Shown here: positions 28,009-39,041 of the stretch, one piece after another
Numbering within the stretch: position 1 is the stretch's first letter
Layout: every line of letters starts with the position of its first letter
NCBI RefSeq assembly: GCF_002162035.1
Contig: NZ_CP021138.1
Coordinates: 1,860,001-1,924,000, forward strand
Direction: 5' to 3'
DNA: 64,000 nt
DNA from: Sulfuriferula sp. AH1
GTDB lineage: Bacteria > Pseudomonadota > Gammaproteobacteria > Burkholderiales > Sulfuriferulaceae
Notes under the pieces: model-generated
Databases searched by the model: none
Told to the model about the DNA's origin: nothing
Seen by the model: only the letters and a program-made list of their open reading frames with translations
Position numbers and translations under genes: made by a program

Positions 28009-29106
28009 ATGCCACCCATGCCAAAATTCCCCAATACAAAAACTTGCATGCTCGGCATTGCCGCACTGCTGGCAGCCAACCCGGTTCAGGCTGATGAAAC
28101 GCAAACCGGTTTTTGCGATCCCGCCGAAAAAGGCATTACCGCACTTGCCCGGCATCCCGAAATTTACAATATCCACTTTGAAAATGACCTGTTCAATGGC
28201 ACCGATGAAGGGTATACCAACGGCGTCAAGCTCTCCTGGGTTTCCGCGAATCTGAAGGATTATATTCACGATCCCTGTCTGCCGGTATGGGTACGCCGCC
28301 TGAATCGAATGTTCGAATCCTTGCACCGGGCCGGATACAAGTCGCGCAACATGGTCGTCACATTCGGGCAATCGATGTATACCCCGCTGAATAAAATCCG
28401 CACCGATGTCATTCCCGATGATCGGCCTTATGCTGGCTGGCTATATCTCGGTCTGGGTTACAACGAACGAAATGCAAGGCAGATGGATACGGTTCAGGTC
28501 AATCTCGGCATGATCGGTCCCGCGTCAATGGCCAAACAGACCCAGGACTTCATTCATGACCTGCGAGACATCCCGCGTTTCAATGGCTGGGGCAATCAGT
28601 TGCATAACGAGCCAGGTATCCAGATCATAGTCGAGCGCAAGAAAAAAGTATGGAACAGCGCCACCGGCAGCTGGCCGCAATTCGATGCCATCACCCATTA
28701 TGGCGGCAGCCTGGGCAACGTGGCCACCTACCTGAATACCGGCTTCGAATTGCGCGCAGGCAACCGTTTACCCAACGACTTCGGCACTTCGCCGATACGC
28801 TCTGCCGGGGATAGCAACGCACCGCTTGAAGACCCGAACCTGCGGCGTTTTTCCTCTGGCGGAGTACATGCGTTCATATCCGCCGACGCACGGCTGGTCG
28901 CACATGACATCTTTCTCGATGGCAACACGTTTGCCGCCAGCCATAGCGTCAACAAGGAGCTGGTCGTGGGCAACATTGCGGTAGGCGCAGCATGGCAATG
29001 GCACGGTGGACAAATCACCTACGCCCATTACATCAGCAGCAAGGAATTCACCACCCAAACCACAAATCCCGGCTATGGCGCGATCACACTCAGTCTCGAA
29101 TATTAA
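28009..29106 (+). CDS. LpxR-like lipid A deacylase family outer-membrane protein (DUF2219)
   Basis: This 365-residue protein has a signal peptide ('KTCMLGIAALLAANPVQA') and a mature beta-rich chain ending in an aromatic residue (LSLEY), as outer-membrane barrels do. The family signature 'IHFENDLFNGTDEGYTNGVK' carries the Asn-Asp and Thr of the LpxR active-site region. 'DDRPYAGWLYLGLGY' and 'GWGNQLHNEPGIQI' are further family blocks, the latter with the His and Glu expected for catalysis. LpxR removes the 3'-acyloxyacyl chain of lipid A. Assignment to the family is good, but the activity is inferred. ATG 28018 is an equally possible start; both follow GGAAA. Confidence 0.85.
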   Translation: MPPMPKFPNTKTCMLGIAALLAANPVQADETQTGFCDPAEKGITALARHPEIYNIHFENDLFNGTDEGYTNGVKLSWVSANLKDYIHDPCLPVWVRRLNRMFESLHRAGYKSRNMVVTFGQSMYTPLNKIRTDVIPDDRPYAGWLYLGLGYNERNARQMDTVQVNLGMIGPASMAKQTQDFIHDLRDIPRFNGWGNQLHNEPGIQIIVERKKKVWNSATGSWPQFDAITHYGGSLGNVATYLNTGFELRAGNRLPNDFGTSPIRSAGDSNAPLEDPNLRRFSSGGVHAFISADARLVAHDIFLDGNTFAASHSVNKELVVGNIAVGAAWQWHGGQITYAHYISSKEFTTQTTNPGYGAITLSLEY

Positions 29107-29214
29107 ACCGGTGCGCAGGGCCAGCCTGATTTCAAATTCCGCACAAAATGAACTTCACGGGAAAGCAGCCCTGTTCATGTGCCTTATCATGTCGAATCTT
29201 CCCGGTACCACCGT

Positions 29215-29409
29215 TTAATCGGCCAGCTTCGTCGCAATCTCATCCAGCGCGCCATGCATCGCCGCCATGATGAGCTTATCTGCTGCCGGCTGATTAATTT
29301 CCGGAATATCCCAATCGAAAATTGCACGATATTTTTCCACCAGACTCCGCATATCCGCAGCGATTTCGCTGCGATGCGCATCCAGTTCCAGCTGTTCCAT
29401 TTTTTTCAT
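29215..29409 (-). CDS. Small hypothetical protein
   Basis: A 64-residue soluble, mostly helical protein beginning 'MKKMEQLELDAHRSEIAADM' and ending 'GALDEIATKLAD'. The start at ATG 29409 is set by an excellent AAGGAGG seven to ten bases upstream; longer starts ignore that site. It is followed upstream by the DUF1840 gene on the same strand with a 34-base gap, so the two are probably one transcript. No domain was recognised and no function can be assigned. Confidence 0.7.
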   Translation of the reverse strand: MKKMEQLELDAHRSEIAADMRSLVEKYRAIFDWDIPEINQPAADKLIMAAMHGALDEIATKLAD

Positions 29410-29443
29410 GATGCCCCTCCTTGAATTAAACAGCAATAAACAT

Positions 29444-29740
29444 CTATTTCCACATCACGTCACTGTTCGCCTTGACGGCTGCCGTCAGCAGCTTCACCAG
29501 CGGCAGCCCGCGATTGGCCATGCTCACCACCGGCTCATCCTCATCCGCGTCGGCAACGGATGGTGCCGTCTTTTCGGCCTCAAGCGCACCGGTTAACCGG
29601 CGCAGGGCATCCGGCACATCCGCCGCCAGAATGGCGCCGGGCACAGTCGCGCTATGCCCCATCATTTTCAGCATGCTCAGCGCGACATCGCCAAACATGG
29701 TAATGTCGGCATAGGCATCGGTTGTGAATGTCACCAGCAT
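29444..29740 (-). CDS. DUF1840 family protein
   Basis: A 98-residue cytoplasmic protein matching the DUF1840 pattern: 'MLVTFTTDAYADITMFGDVA' at the N-terminus, 'LKMMGHSATVPGAI' next, then an acidic linker and 'RGLPLVKLLTAAVKAN' near the end. The function of the family is unknown; it is common in Beta- and Gammaproteobacteria. The start at ATG 29740 has AAAGGAGAG upstream, whereas the open frame reaching 29833 adds unrelated residues. It probably forms a two-gene unit with the small gene at 29215-29409. Confidence 0.85.
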   Translation of the reverse strand: MLVTFTTDAYADITMFGDVALSMLKMMGHSATVPGAILAADVPDALRRLTGALEAEKTAPSVADADEDEPVVSMANRGLPLVKLLTAAVKANSDVMWK

Positions 29741-29853
29741 ATCGCTCTCCTTTGATAAATGATCGGCATTGTTTAGCCATAAAACCGGTCTGCCGATTCT
29801 ACGCTGCATAGCGGGAATGGCATTCTCAATCACGTTGAGTATGGCGATAATTG

Positions 29854-29876
29854 CGAAAAAACGGGCAATCCGCCCG
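29854..29876 (-). terminator. Intrinsic terminator of the hydroxylase-like gene
   Basis: Read on the minus strand, CGGGC (29876-29872) pairs with GCCCG (29866-29862) around a five-base loop and is followed directly by six T. It begins nine bases after the stop codon of the gene at 29885-30430. Confidence 0.75.
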
Positions 29877-29884
29877 CGCCATTG

Positions 29885-30430
29885 TTAATCGACATGGGTA
29901 CCGAATACCCGATCCCAGAACGAGGTAATGACACCGAAATCACATTTGCTTTGCCCATGATGATGCATGGCATGCAACCGCTTCCGTCGCTTCAGCCACC
30001 CGCCATTTGCCCGCCAGTGATGAGCTGCATGGTGCATCCAGGAATAAACGGCATAGCCGCTCACCACGCCGAGCGTGAAACCGCCACCCGACCAGATGCC
30101 CTCAACCAGCAAAGCCGGTAGAAATATGCAGACCAGAAACAGCATCAGACTGAATACAGTAGGGGTGCCGATTAACGCATAAGGCCGTAGATGATGTTGC
30201 GTATGCCAACCCTTGAACGGTTCTATCCCGTGCAACACAAAGCGATGCAATACGTATTCCAGCAGTGTCCAGGCGACCAGCCCGGTCATGCCGGCAATGA
30301 CGATATTGATCCATTCGCCCTGCGGCGCGTAATGCAACAGCATAAAGGCAGCAACCGCCGGCAGCAGAAGGTAAACTGCAAAGTCGGCAAAATAAGCCGT
30401 TTTGCTGAATTCCAGATTGAAAAGATTCAT
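29885..30430 (-). CDS. Fatty acid hydroxylase / sterol desaturase superfamily protein
   Basis: A 181-residue membrane protein with about four hydrophobic segments and the histidine clusters of the di-iron hydroxylase superfamily: 'LHRFVLHG', 'WHTQHHLRP', 'WMHHAAHHW' and 'LHAMHHHG'. These ligands sit on the cytoplasmic face in known members, which hydroxylate or desaturate lipids, sterols or carotenoids. The small size and the closing 'FGVITSFWDRVFGTH' suit bacterial members. The substrate is unknown; a role in membrane lipid or carotenoid modification is inference. It is a single gene ending in a clear terminator. Confidence 0.85.
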   Translation of the reverse strand: MNLFNLEFSKTAYFADFAVYLLLPAVAAFMLLHYAPQGEWINIVIAGMTGLVAWTLLEYVLHRFVLHGIEPFKGWHTQHHLRPYALIGTPTVFSLMLFLVCIFLPALLVEGIWSGGGFTLGVVSGYAVYSWMHHAAHHWRANGGWLKRRKRLHAMHHHGQSKCDFGVITSFWDRVFGTHVD

Positions 30431-30683
30431 GAGTCAGCGGCCTTATTCAGGCATACAGATGTCATAACAGAAAAATCGCACAAGCCATCTCCCCAACGAT
30501 AATTACGCCATGTCATTAATTTAGACCGGTTGACCTTTACCGTTTGATACTCGCCAGCTTGTAGAGTTCATTACCGGATGGAAACGACGACGGGAACCGC
30601 CTGCTGTTTTCAAGAATATGCTAGGACATAACGTGCTGACGCTTCTGTGCACTAACGCACATATCGCCCGGAGAGCAGCAAGT

Positions 30684-31319
30684 TCAGGTGTCATCTCCCC
30701 CATTGCCCTTGCGCGAAAAAACGTAGATCACCGCCGCCGCCACAGCAATGGAGCCCACGGCCCAGATATAAGGCTCAAGCTGCTTCAACAGGAGCAGCGG
30801 CTGGGCGATACGTTTGCCCAGATAATAGGCCCCCAGGCCCCAGGCGCCGACCCACAGCGCCGCACCCAGTGCATTGAATGCCAGAAAACGCCACCACGGC
30901 ATCTTCGCCAGCCCCGCCGCAATGCCGTTCAATTGACGCAGCAGCGTGACAAAGCGGGCAAATGTGACCAGCCAGCCGCCATAACGGGCGAAAAAATGTT
31001 CGACGCGCGTCAGGTGCGCCACATTCAACCCCACATAGCGTCCGTTGCGCAACACCACGGCTCGCCCGCCAAAACGCCCGATCAGATAACCGATATTGTC
31101 ACCGAGCACCGCTCCCAGCCAGGCGAAAAACAATAGCGGCACGATATGCAGCTTGCCGCTCGCAGCCAGGAATGCCTCTGCGATCAACAGCGACTCTCCG
31201 GGCGCCGGCACCGCGAAATCCTCGATCAGTATCCCGAGAAATACTGCAGCATAACCATAGTGCTCAAAATAAGCGCCGGCCAGGGACAGATAATGATGCA
31301 GCGACTCGGAATACACCAT
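30684..31319 (-). CDS. DedA family membrane protein
   Basis: An inner-membrane protein of 211 residues from the DedA/SNARE-associated superfamily. The signature 'FLGILIEDFAVPAPGESLLI' (acidic residues and the PxPGE core) lies near residues 28-47. 'GDNIGYLIGRFGG' and 'TRVEHFFARYGGWLVTFARF' carry the conserved GxxxG-like and basic motif, and 'MPWWRFLAFNALGAALWV' follows. DedA proteins are linked to undecaprenyl phosphate or phospholipid flipping and to proton-dependent resistance. The start at ATG 31319 is seven bases after the PPK2 stop, so it is probably read with the PPK2 and N-ATPase genes. No good ribosome-binding site precedes it, which fits re-initiation. Confidence 0.9.
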   Translation of the reverse strand: MVYSESLHHYLSLAGAYFEHYGYAAVFLGILIEDFAVPAPGESLLIAEAFLAASGKLHIVPLLFFAWLGAVLGDNIGYLIGRFGGRAVVLRNGRYVGLNVAHLTRVEHFFARYGGWLVTFARFVTLLRQLNGIAAGLAKMPWWRFLAFNALGAALWVGAWGLGAYYLGKRIAQPLLLLKQLEPYIWAVGSIAVAAAVIYVFSRKGNGGDDT

Positions 31320-31326
31320 ATGCGAT

Positions 31327-32244
31327 TTAATCAATAATCATCGGGGAGTCCGCTACCGGAGCCGCCGTCCCGGAGCGTTTCTCCAGCAATTTCCTGATCT
31401 CCTGCAGCTCGGCCGTGCGTTTTGCATCCGGATGCGGGAACTCCGGATTAAGCTCGCGGAACGTATCCAGGATGATTTCCGAAATGATCAGGCGTGCGTT
31501 TATCTTGTCATCGGCCGGCACCACATACCAGGGCGCGTCCTTGGTGCTGGTCACACTGAGGCAGGCCTCGTAAGCCTTCATGTAATCGTCCCAGTATTTG
31601 CGCTCTTCTATGTCGGCAAGACTGAATTTCCAGTTTTTCTCCGGCTCGTCAATACGCGCGAGGAAGCGCTTGCGCTGCTCTTCCTTGGACAGATGCAGGA
31701 AAAACTTGACTACCCGGGTGCCGTTGCGATGCAGATGTTTTTCCAATTCATTGATCGAGTGATAACGTTGCATCCAGATGGTCTTTTCATTGAGCAGCGC
31801 GTCCGGCAGACCCTGATTATGCAGGATCTCAGGATGCACGCGTACGATCAGCACGTCTTCGTAATATGAGCGGTTGAAGATACCGATGCGCCCGCGCTCG
31901 GGCAAACACCGGGTCGCACGCCACAGGAAGTCATGATCAAGCTCGCTGACGCTGGGATGCTTGAAACTGTAAACTTGGCAACCCTGCGGATTCACGCCCG
32001 ACATCACATGCCGGATCGCGCCGTCCTTGCCGGCGGCATCCATCGCCTGAAAAATCAGCAATACCGAATAACTGTCGGCCGCATAATGCCGCTGCTGCAG
32101 CGCGCTCAATTCGGCAACCTGCGCCGCGAGTCGCTGTTGATATTGAGACTTGGACTTGTACACCGGCTTTACCAGCGTCGGCCATTTCCTGAGATTGACT
32201 TTTTTCCCTGCGGGTACACGGTAATCCGCCACATTGATCTTCAT
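31327..32244 (-). CDS. Polyphosphate kinase 2 family protein
   Basis: PPK2 enzymes move phosphate between polyphosphate and nucleotides. The P-loop is '[20 protein letters not shown]' near residues 62-81 and the lid-side Walker B-like block is '[13 protein letters not shown]' near 122. '[14 protein letters not shown]' and '[20 protein letters not shown]' are also typical. The length of 305 residues fits the single-domain group that includes class III enzymes, which can phosphorylate AMP or ADP from polyphosphate; substrate preference is not settled by sequence. AAGGAAG precedes the ATG. It starts ten bases after the end of atpG, so co-transcription with the N-ATPase is likely. Confidence 0.92.
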   Translation of the reverse strand: MKINVADYRVPAGKKVNLRKWPTLVKPVYKSKSQYQQRLAAQVAELSALQQRHYAADSYSVLLIFQAMDAAGKDGAIRHVMSGVNPQGCQVYSFKHPSVSELDHDFLWRATRCLPERGRIGIFNRSYYEDVLIVRVHPEILHNQGLPDALLNEKTIWMQRYHSINELEKHLHRNGTRVVKFFLHLSKEEQRKRFLARIDEPEKNWKFSLADIEERKYWDDYMKAYEACLSVTSTKDAPWYVVPADDKINARLIISEIILDTFRELNPEFPHPDAKRTAELQEIRKLLEKRSGTAAPVADSPMIID

Positions 32245-32254
32245 GCGCTTCCTT

Positions 32255-33178
32255 TCAGTTATTCTGGTTATTGCCTGACTGTACCGCTTTCCGCCCCGGT
32301 ACGGTCAATGCTTCGAAACCGGAAATGACGTCGAACAGTTCGGCGTCTATCCCGCTCTGGCGCAATCGATGATAAGTCAGTTTAAGCTCGACCAGCAGTT
32401 CGTCGATGTTCTTTTCCGCCCGTTGCATCGCCGCCAGACGGCTGGCATTCTCGCTGGACAGCGATTCGGTGCAGGCACGAAACAGCGATACGAACAGATA
32501 TTCGCGTATCAGCGCCCACAAGGTAGCCGTTTCGCCGCCCACTGCCTCCGGCAGATTGCGCGTCGGCCAGCGCTGCGCCAGCAAATCACGTTGCCAGGTT
32601 TCGTCCAGCGGCAGCAGACGCTGACTGACCGGTTCATACAATGCCCCCGGCTCAGGCCGGTTATGGAAGATATATACCTGATCCAGCAACCCCTGTTCGC
32701 GCTGCGTTTCGATCTCGATCAATAGGCGCGCTATCAGCGGCGTGATCGCATTGATCGAATTAGGCACGCCGAACAGCGCTTCGGGCACCAGCCCTATGTG
32801 CGCCAGCCGCAATTGCACGCGCTCGCCGACCGCCCAGATGATCGTGTCGCCCGGCAGATCGTTGAGCACCGCTGCGGTAAAATCAGCCAGCTCATCGTTG
32901 AACTGCCCTACCAGCCCCTGATCCGAGCCGAACACGATGACGCCTGTTGCCGCTGGCCGCTGCCACCCGCCAGCAGCGCCATCAAGCAACGGCGCACCTT
33001 GGCGCAAACACGCCGCCAGACCCAACCGTACGGTCCGATAATATTCATCCAGCGACTGCACCGCGCGTTCGTACTGGCTGACACTGGCCGCCGCCAGCGC
33101 CTTCATCGTGCGTACCACAGACTCCAGTTCGCCGGCATTACTGATCTTGCGTTGCAGATTCACCGAGATATCGCTCAT
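32255..33178 (-). CDS. atpG: N-ATPase gamma-like subunit
   Basis: This is the rotor-stalk subunit of the N-type F1Fo ATPase, 307 residues. The N-terminal helix '[20 protein letters not shown]' and the C-terminal helix '[20 protein letters not shown]' form the usual antiparallel coiled coil; '[13 protein letters not shown]' ends the protein. The central region is diverged from ordinary F-type gamma, as in other N-ATPases. The ATG overlaps the stop of atpA (ATGA), so the two are coupled. It is the last canonical gene of the operon, and PPK2 follows after ten bases. Confidence 0.92.
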   Translation of the reverse strand: MSDISVNLQRKISNAGELESVVRTMKALAAASVSQYERAVQSLDEYYRTVRLGLAACLRQGAPLLDGAAGGWQRPAATGVIVFGSDQGLVGQFNDELADFTAAVLNDLPGDTIIWAVGERVQLRLAHIGLVPEALFGVPNSINAITPLIARLLIEIETQREQGLLDQVYIFHNRPEPGALYEPVSQRLLPLDETWQRDLLAQRWPTRNLPEAVGGETATLWALIREYLFVSLFRACTESLSSENASRLAAMQRAEKNIDELLVELKLTYHRLRQSGIDAELFDVISGFEALTVPGRKAVQSGNNQNN

Positions 33179-34728
33179 GACGCACTCCCGGCATCCGCCT
33201 GCGCGACAAAAGGCGTCAGGGCCCTGCGCGCGATTTGCAAAATGATTTCCCTGTCCTCGTCCTCCAGATGGGTCGCCGTCGCAAAGCGCTGATAAACCGC
33301 TGACGGGATCGCCGCAGCCGCCTCACGCAAAGCGTATTCGGCTTCAGCCATGCGCGCCAGCGGCACGTCGTCAAACAGACGCGCACTCAGGGCCAGCAAT
33401 ACCGTAATCTGCACGGCTACCGGCACCGGAGAGAATTCCGGCTGTTTGAGACAGGCGCGGATGCGTCGCCCATGTTCGATGCTGCTGCGCGTATTTTCAT
33501 CCAGCCGTGCCCCGAAACGGGCGAAGCTTTCCAGCTCCTCGAATTGCGCATAATCCAGCTTGAGATTCGACGCCACGGCCCGATATGCCGCCAGCTGCGC
33601 CTTGCCGCCGACACGCGATACCGACTTGCCGACATCGATCGCGGGCAGCACGCCCAATTCGAATAGCGACGGCGACAGATAAAGCTGACCATCGGTAATC
33701 GAAATCAGATTGGTGGGTATGTATGCAGAAATATTCTGCGATTCGGTTTCGATGATCGGCAACGCGGTCAGCGACCCACCGCCGAACTCCTGGCGCAGAT
33801 GCGTCGCCCGTTCCAGCAGCCGCGAGTGGATGTAGAAGATATCGCCGGGAAATGCCTCGCGGCCGGGCGGCCGGCGCAACAGCAACGACAGCTCGCGGTA
33901 AGCGCGGGCATGATTGGTCAGGTCGTCATAGACGATCAGCACATCACGCCCCTGTTGCATGAAGTATTCCGCAATGCTGGTGGCGGCATACGGGGCGATA
34001 TAAGCGAGGCCTGGCGGATCGTTGCCCTCGGTCACCATCACCATGGTATAAGCCAGCGCCTCTTTCTCGCGCAAGGTGGCGATCACCTTGGCTACGCCGG
34101 ATGCACGCTGGCCGATGGCGCAATAGATGCACAGCACATTCTGGTTATGCTGGTTGAGAATGGTATCCAGTGCGATCGTGGTCTTGCCGGTCTGGCGGTC
34201 ACCCAGGATCAGCTCGCGCTGGCCGCGGCCTATCGGTATCAGGGCATCGATCACCTTGAGCCCCGTCTGTAGCGGGCGGCTGACCGGGGCCCGGTCCATG
34301 ATGGAAGGCGCAGGTCGCTCGACCGGCATGCGTTCGCTGAAATGCACCGCCCCGCCTCCGTCCAGCGGTTGGCCCAGCGGGTTGATGACGCGCCCCAGCA
34401 AGCCGTTACCGACGCCGACATCCAGTACCCGACCGGTACGCTCGACCTCATCGCCCGCATGCAAATGCCAGTATTCGCCCAGCAGCACCACGCCGATCTC
34501 GTCTTCATCCACATTGAACGCGATACCGAATACGCCGCCGGGAAACTTCAGCAACTCCTCGAAACCGACGCCGGGCAAGCCGGCAACCTTGGCGATCCCG
34601 GTAGCAATGCTGGTAATGATGCCGATTTCCCGCGACATCAGATACGGAGCCTGAGCTGCCCGCACCTGGTCAAACCCGGCGAAAGCCTGATCGAAAACCG
34701 CCCGCAGATTGTTAGCCGTTTCGCTCAT
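33175..34728 (-). CDS. atpA: N-ATPase alpha subunit
   Basis: The non-catalytic nucleotide-binding subunit of the F1 head, 517 residues. It has the P-loop '[19 protein letters not shown]' near residue 170 and the alpha-specific '[20 protein letters not shown]'. It also contains '[20 protein letters not shown]' and '[20 protein letters not shown]', followed by 'VSRVGGKAQ' of the alpha signature. It is distinct from the standard housekeeping AtpA in its short, diverged N-terminus. It lies eight bases after atpF and overlaps atpG. It belongs to the atpDCQRBEFAG order characteristic of N-ATPases. Confidence 0.97.
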   Translation of the reverse strand: MSETANNLRAVFDQAFAGFDQVRAAQAPYLMSREIGIITSIATGIAKVAGLPGVGFEELLKFPGGVFGIAFNVDEDEIGVVLLGEYWHLHAGDEVERTGRVLDVGVGNGLLGRVINPLGQPLDGGGAVHFSERMPVERPAPSIMDRAPVSRPLQTGLKVIDALIPIGRGQRELILGDRQTGKTTIALDTILNQHNQNVLCIYCAIGQRASGVAKVIATLREKEALAYTMVMVTEGNDPPGLAYIAPYAATSIAEYFMQQGRDVLIVYDDLTNHARAYRELSLLLRRPPGREAFPGDIFYIHSRLLERATHLRQEFGGGSLTALPIIETESQNISAYIPTNLISITDGQLYLSPSLFELGVLPAIDVGKSVSRVGGKAQLAAYRAVASNLKLDYAQFEELESFARFGARLDENTRSSIEHGRRIRACLKQPEFSPVPVAVQITVLLALSARLFDDVPLARMAEAEYALREAAAAIPSAVYQRFATATHLEDEDREIILQIARRALTPFVAQADAGSAS

Positions 34729-34735
34729 GTAAACT

Positions 34736-35521
34736 TCACTCCGGCACGATATCGGGTTCAGGTTTGAGTTGCTTGCTCAATAATTCACCGACCCCTTTCT
34801 CCAGGGCGCCCAGATAATCCGCAATACTCCACGCCAGCTTCTGCCCGTCCGCAACCAGCTCGATACCGCTGACGGTATCGGCGACCTCGAATTGCAAGGG
34901 CTGCGCCAGGCCGAATACGGCTTTTACCGCATCGGCTATGACTGCATGCTGTTCGGCTGTCAGTGCATACGTGCTGCGCACCAGCATCTGGCTGGACGGC
35001 GCCTTGAATACGGAAACCAGACGCGTGCGCTCGGCGCCTTCCAGATCATGCAGGCGCTGCACGAACAACTCGACCATACGCGCTTCCAGACTCACGCCTG
35101 CCAGATCCGTCAGCACCTTGCGGGCAATGGCAAATACTTCTTCCTGCGTCCTGCGTGTGATCTCCGCATTCAGATTGCGATGTTCGTTACGCAAAGCCTC
35201 CTGCCACCGGCTACGCAAGTCCGTCGATTCCTGCCGCGCGGCATCGATGAAACGCTGCCGCTCAGCCTTGGCTTCGTCCATCGTCTGATTGACCATGTCG
35301 GCATGCGCTTGATCGAACGCGGTGTTCTTCCGGTTGAATTCGTCCCGGGCATGCTGCGCAGCCAGCTTGGTTGCATGGGCATTCGCGAGTTCGTCGGCAA
35401 TGCGTTTTTCGCGGGCGGCGATGGCATCGAGGATCGGCCGGTAGAGGAACCGCTTTAACAGCCACACCAGCACCAGAAAATTGATGACTTGGGCAATGAC
35501 GGTAAACCAGTCGATGATCAT
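34736..35521 (-). CDS. atpF: N-ATPase b subunit with delta-like C-terminal domain
   Basis: This 261-residue stator protein is far longer than a usual b subunit (about 156). Residues 1-25 form one membrane helix ('[19 protein letters not shown]'). Residues 30-160 are a long charged helix of b type ('[20 protein letters not shown]'). The last 85 residues look like the C-terminal domain of delta/OSCP: '[20 protein letters not shown]', then '[20 protein letters not shown]' and '[13 protein letters not shown]'. A separate delta gene is absent from the operon, which fits a b-delta fusion. The gene lies between atpE (three bases) and atpA (seven bases). Confidence 0.9.
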   Translation of the reverse strand: MIIDWFTVIAQVINFLVLVWLLKRFLYRPILDAIAAREKRIADELANAHATKLAAQHARDEFNRKNTAFDQAHADMVNQTMDEAKAERQRFIDAARQESTDLRSRWQEALRNEHRNLNAEITRRTQEEVFAIARKVLTDLAGVSLEARMVELFVQRLHDLEGAERTRLVSVFKAPSSQMLVRSTYALTAEQHAVIADAVKAVFGLAQPLQFEVADTVSGIELVADGQKLAWSIADYLGALEKGVGELLSKQLKPEPDIVPE

Positions 35522-35524
35522 GGT

Positions 35525-35806
35525 TTATTTTCCCGCAGCTTCTGCGATGACATGACTCCAGAACGGGTTGGCGAATATCAGTATCATCGACACCACAAAA
35601 CAGTAGATCGCAATGGATTCGATCATCGCCAGTCCGACAAACAGGGTACGGGTAATCATGCCTGCCGCATCGGGCTGCTGCGCCAGCGAAGTCAGCGCGG
35701 TCGACACAGCGCGTCCCTCCCCCAGCGCCGGCCCGATACTGCCCAGGCCGATAGTCAGCCCGGCAGTGACGATTGAAGCTACCGCAATTATTGTCATGCT
35801 ATCCAT
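35525..35806 (-). CDS. atpE: N-ATPase c subunit (rotor ring)
   Basis: A 93-residue hairpin of two membrane helices. Helix 1 contains 'GLGSIGPALGEGRAVSTAL' and helix 2 'FVGLAMIESIAIYCFVVSMI'. The ion-binding carboxylate is Glu in 'MIES'; a second Glu (GEG) lies in helix 1 where sodium-type F-ATPases have Gln. Ser after the helix-2 Glu and a Tyr four residues on resemble the ligands of sodium-binding c subunits. N-ATPases were first proposed to move sodium, but a double carboxylate can also suit protons, so ion specificity is open. Three bases separate it from atpF. Confidence 0.95.
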   Translation of the reverse strand: MDSMTIIAVASIVTAGLTIGLGSIGPALGEGRAVSTALTSLAQQPDAAGMITRTLFVGLAMIESIAIYCFVVSMILIFANPFWSHVIAEAAGK

Positions 35807-35824
35807 TTCGGCTCCTTGTTGAAA

Positions 35825-36541
35825 TTATGCTTCAGGTTGCAGAGGCGCAGTTTCGTGTTGAGGTCTGTGTGTGCCCGTTGCGGCGGCGATGTAAACCGTG
35901 GCCAGTATGCTGAAAATATAAGCCTGCACCATACCGGTCAACAAGCCCAGCACGCTCATCGCGATCGGGAACAGGAAAGGCGTGATGGTGAGCAGGATGC
36001 CGACGATCATCGCGCCGCTCATCATGTTGCCGAACAGGCGCACCGCCAGCGCCAGCGTGCGCGACAGCTCGCTGATGATATTGAACGGCAGCATGATGAA
36101 GGTCGGCTGCAGGTAATCCTTCAGATAGCCGCCCAGACCCAGCTCCTGGATACCGAACAGCGGCACCGCCACCAGCACGCAGATCGCCAGTGCAGCGGTA
36201 GTCGACAACGAACCGGTGGGCGGCTCGTAACCGGGGATGATGGTAAAAATGCTGGCGATCGCCACGAACAGAAACAGGGTGCCGAGAAAGCCCATGTATT
36301 TTTCCGGCTGACGCAAACCGACATCCATGATCTGCTGTTTGATCGCGGCGACCACGATTTCCAGCAGACTTTGCCAGCGCGTGACCTGCACGCCCTGCGG
36401 CGCGAGTGTGCCGATTTTGCGCGTCACCAGCCTGGCGCCGACCACCAGTACCAGCATCAGCGCCCAGGTGGTGACGATGGTGAGATTGAGTTTCGCCCAG
36501 CCGTATTGCCAGAACACCACGTCATCAGGGCTAAGATGCAT
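35825..36541 (-). CDS. atpB: N-ATPase a subunit (ion channel)
   Basis: This membrane stator subunit of 238 residues has about five or six helices. The key arginine helix is visible as 'ISELSRTLALAVRLFGNMMS', the Arg being the one that faces the c ring. Further landmarks are 'VGARLVTRKIGTLAPQGVQV', 'YMGFLGTLFLFVAIAS' and 'TGMVQAYIFSILATVYIAAA' near the C-terminus. Together with the c ring it forms the ion path. Its 5' end overlaps the atpR 3' end by 11 bases, and 18 bases separate it from atpE. Confidence 0.96.
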   Translation of the reverse strand: MHLSPDDVVFWQYGWAKLNLTIVTTWALMLVLVVGARLVTRKIGTLAPQGVQVTRWQSLLEIVVAAIKQQIMDVGLRQPEKYMGFLGTLFLFVAIASIFTIIPGYEPPTGSLSTTAALAICVLVAVPLFGIQELGLGGYLKDYLQPTFIMLPFNIISELSRTLALAVRLFGNMMSGAMIVGILLTITPFLFPIAMSVLGLLTGMVQAYIFSILATVYIAAATGTHRPQHETAPLQPEA

Positions 36542-36851
36542 GGCCGGCCTCCGCGGCCATCGCCGCTGTCTTGATATCGAACGGACGTGTGAGCCGGGTC
36601 ACGATCAACCGTGCGATGACAAATCCGGCCAGACAAGCCAGCAAACGCCAGCTATCATGCGCCGCTACGGCATAAAATCCGGCCAGAGTAATGCCGGTTC
36701 GCAACAACAGGCTACCCAGAAACCAGACAGCAGGATGGCGCGCAGTCAACCCCTTGCGCACAGTCCACCACAGACCGCCGAAAAACATCGCCCCCAACAG
36801 CAATCCCGTCACCCACGCCAGCACCAGTCCTCCGATGTCATTCATCGCCAC
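36531..36851 (-). CDS. atpR: N-ATPase accessory membrane subunit AtpR
   Basis: A 106-residue protein with about three membrane helices: 'LVLAWVTGLLLGAMFFGGLW' (residues 8-27), 'VWFLGSLLLRTGITLAGFY' and 'LLACLAGFVIARLIVTRL'. AtpR occurs only in N-ATPase operons and carries charged residues within helices (two Arg here), proposed to interact with the c-ring carboxylates. It overlaps both atpQ upstream (14 bases) and atpB downstream (11 bases), indicating tight coupling. ATG 36845 is a possible alternative start. The precise role of the subunit is not established. Confidence 0.9.
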   Translation of the reverse strand: MAMNDIGGLVLAWVTGLLLGAMFFGGLWWTVRKGLTARHPAVWFLGSLLLRTGITLAGFYAVAAHDSWRLLACLAGFVIARLIVTRLTRPFDIKTAAMAAEAGHAS

Positions 36852-37168
36852 GTTCCTGTTCCTCCCGTACGCTCTGATTTTCCTTACCTATCCAACGCCA
36901 CGCATTCCAGCATCCCAGACTCAGCCCTGTCATTATAAGCATCAGCGTCCATGAATGTGATATCGGATAATGCGCGTCCAGCCAATGGCCCAGCGCGGCG
37001 CCCAGCAACGTCGGTACCACCACCGACCAGCCTATCAGCCCCATTACGCTCAAACCTGACCATACCACCTCTGCGGCATTGCGCTGCGCGTTAAGCTTGC
37101 GCGTCGCCTTGGCGCCTACCTGACGGCTGAGCCGGGTTTCGCTTTGTGCAGGCTTGATTTTCGGCTGT

Positions 37169-37176
<8 letters not shown>
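36838..37176 (-). CDS. atpQ: N-ATPase accessory membrane subunit AtpQ (AtpI-like)
   Basis: A 112-residue protein related to AtpI, a factor linked to c-ring assembly. The C-terminal two-helix membrane hairpin is clear: 'GLIGWSVVVPTLLGAALGHW', then 'SWTLMLIMTGLSLGCWNAW'. The basic N-terminus starts 'VSEQPKIKPAQSETRLS'. The start is inferred as GTG 37176, eight bases from the end of atpC, with AAGG about nine bases upstream. The open frame up to 37320 would run deep inside atpC and gives a nonsensical basic leader. It overlaps atpR at its 3' end by 14 bases. It occupies the usual second accessory position in N-ATPase operons. Confidence 0.88.

Positions 37177-39041
<1,865 letters not shown>

Noticed and set aside
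30521-30703. A 60-residue minus-strand frame after the DedA gene
   Set aside because: It overlaps the DedA 3' end in another frame, has no ribosome-binding site and no recognisable features.
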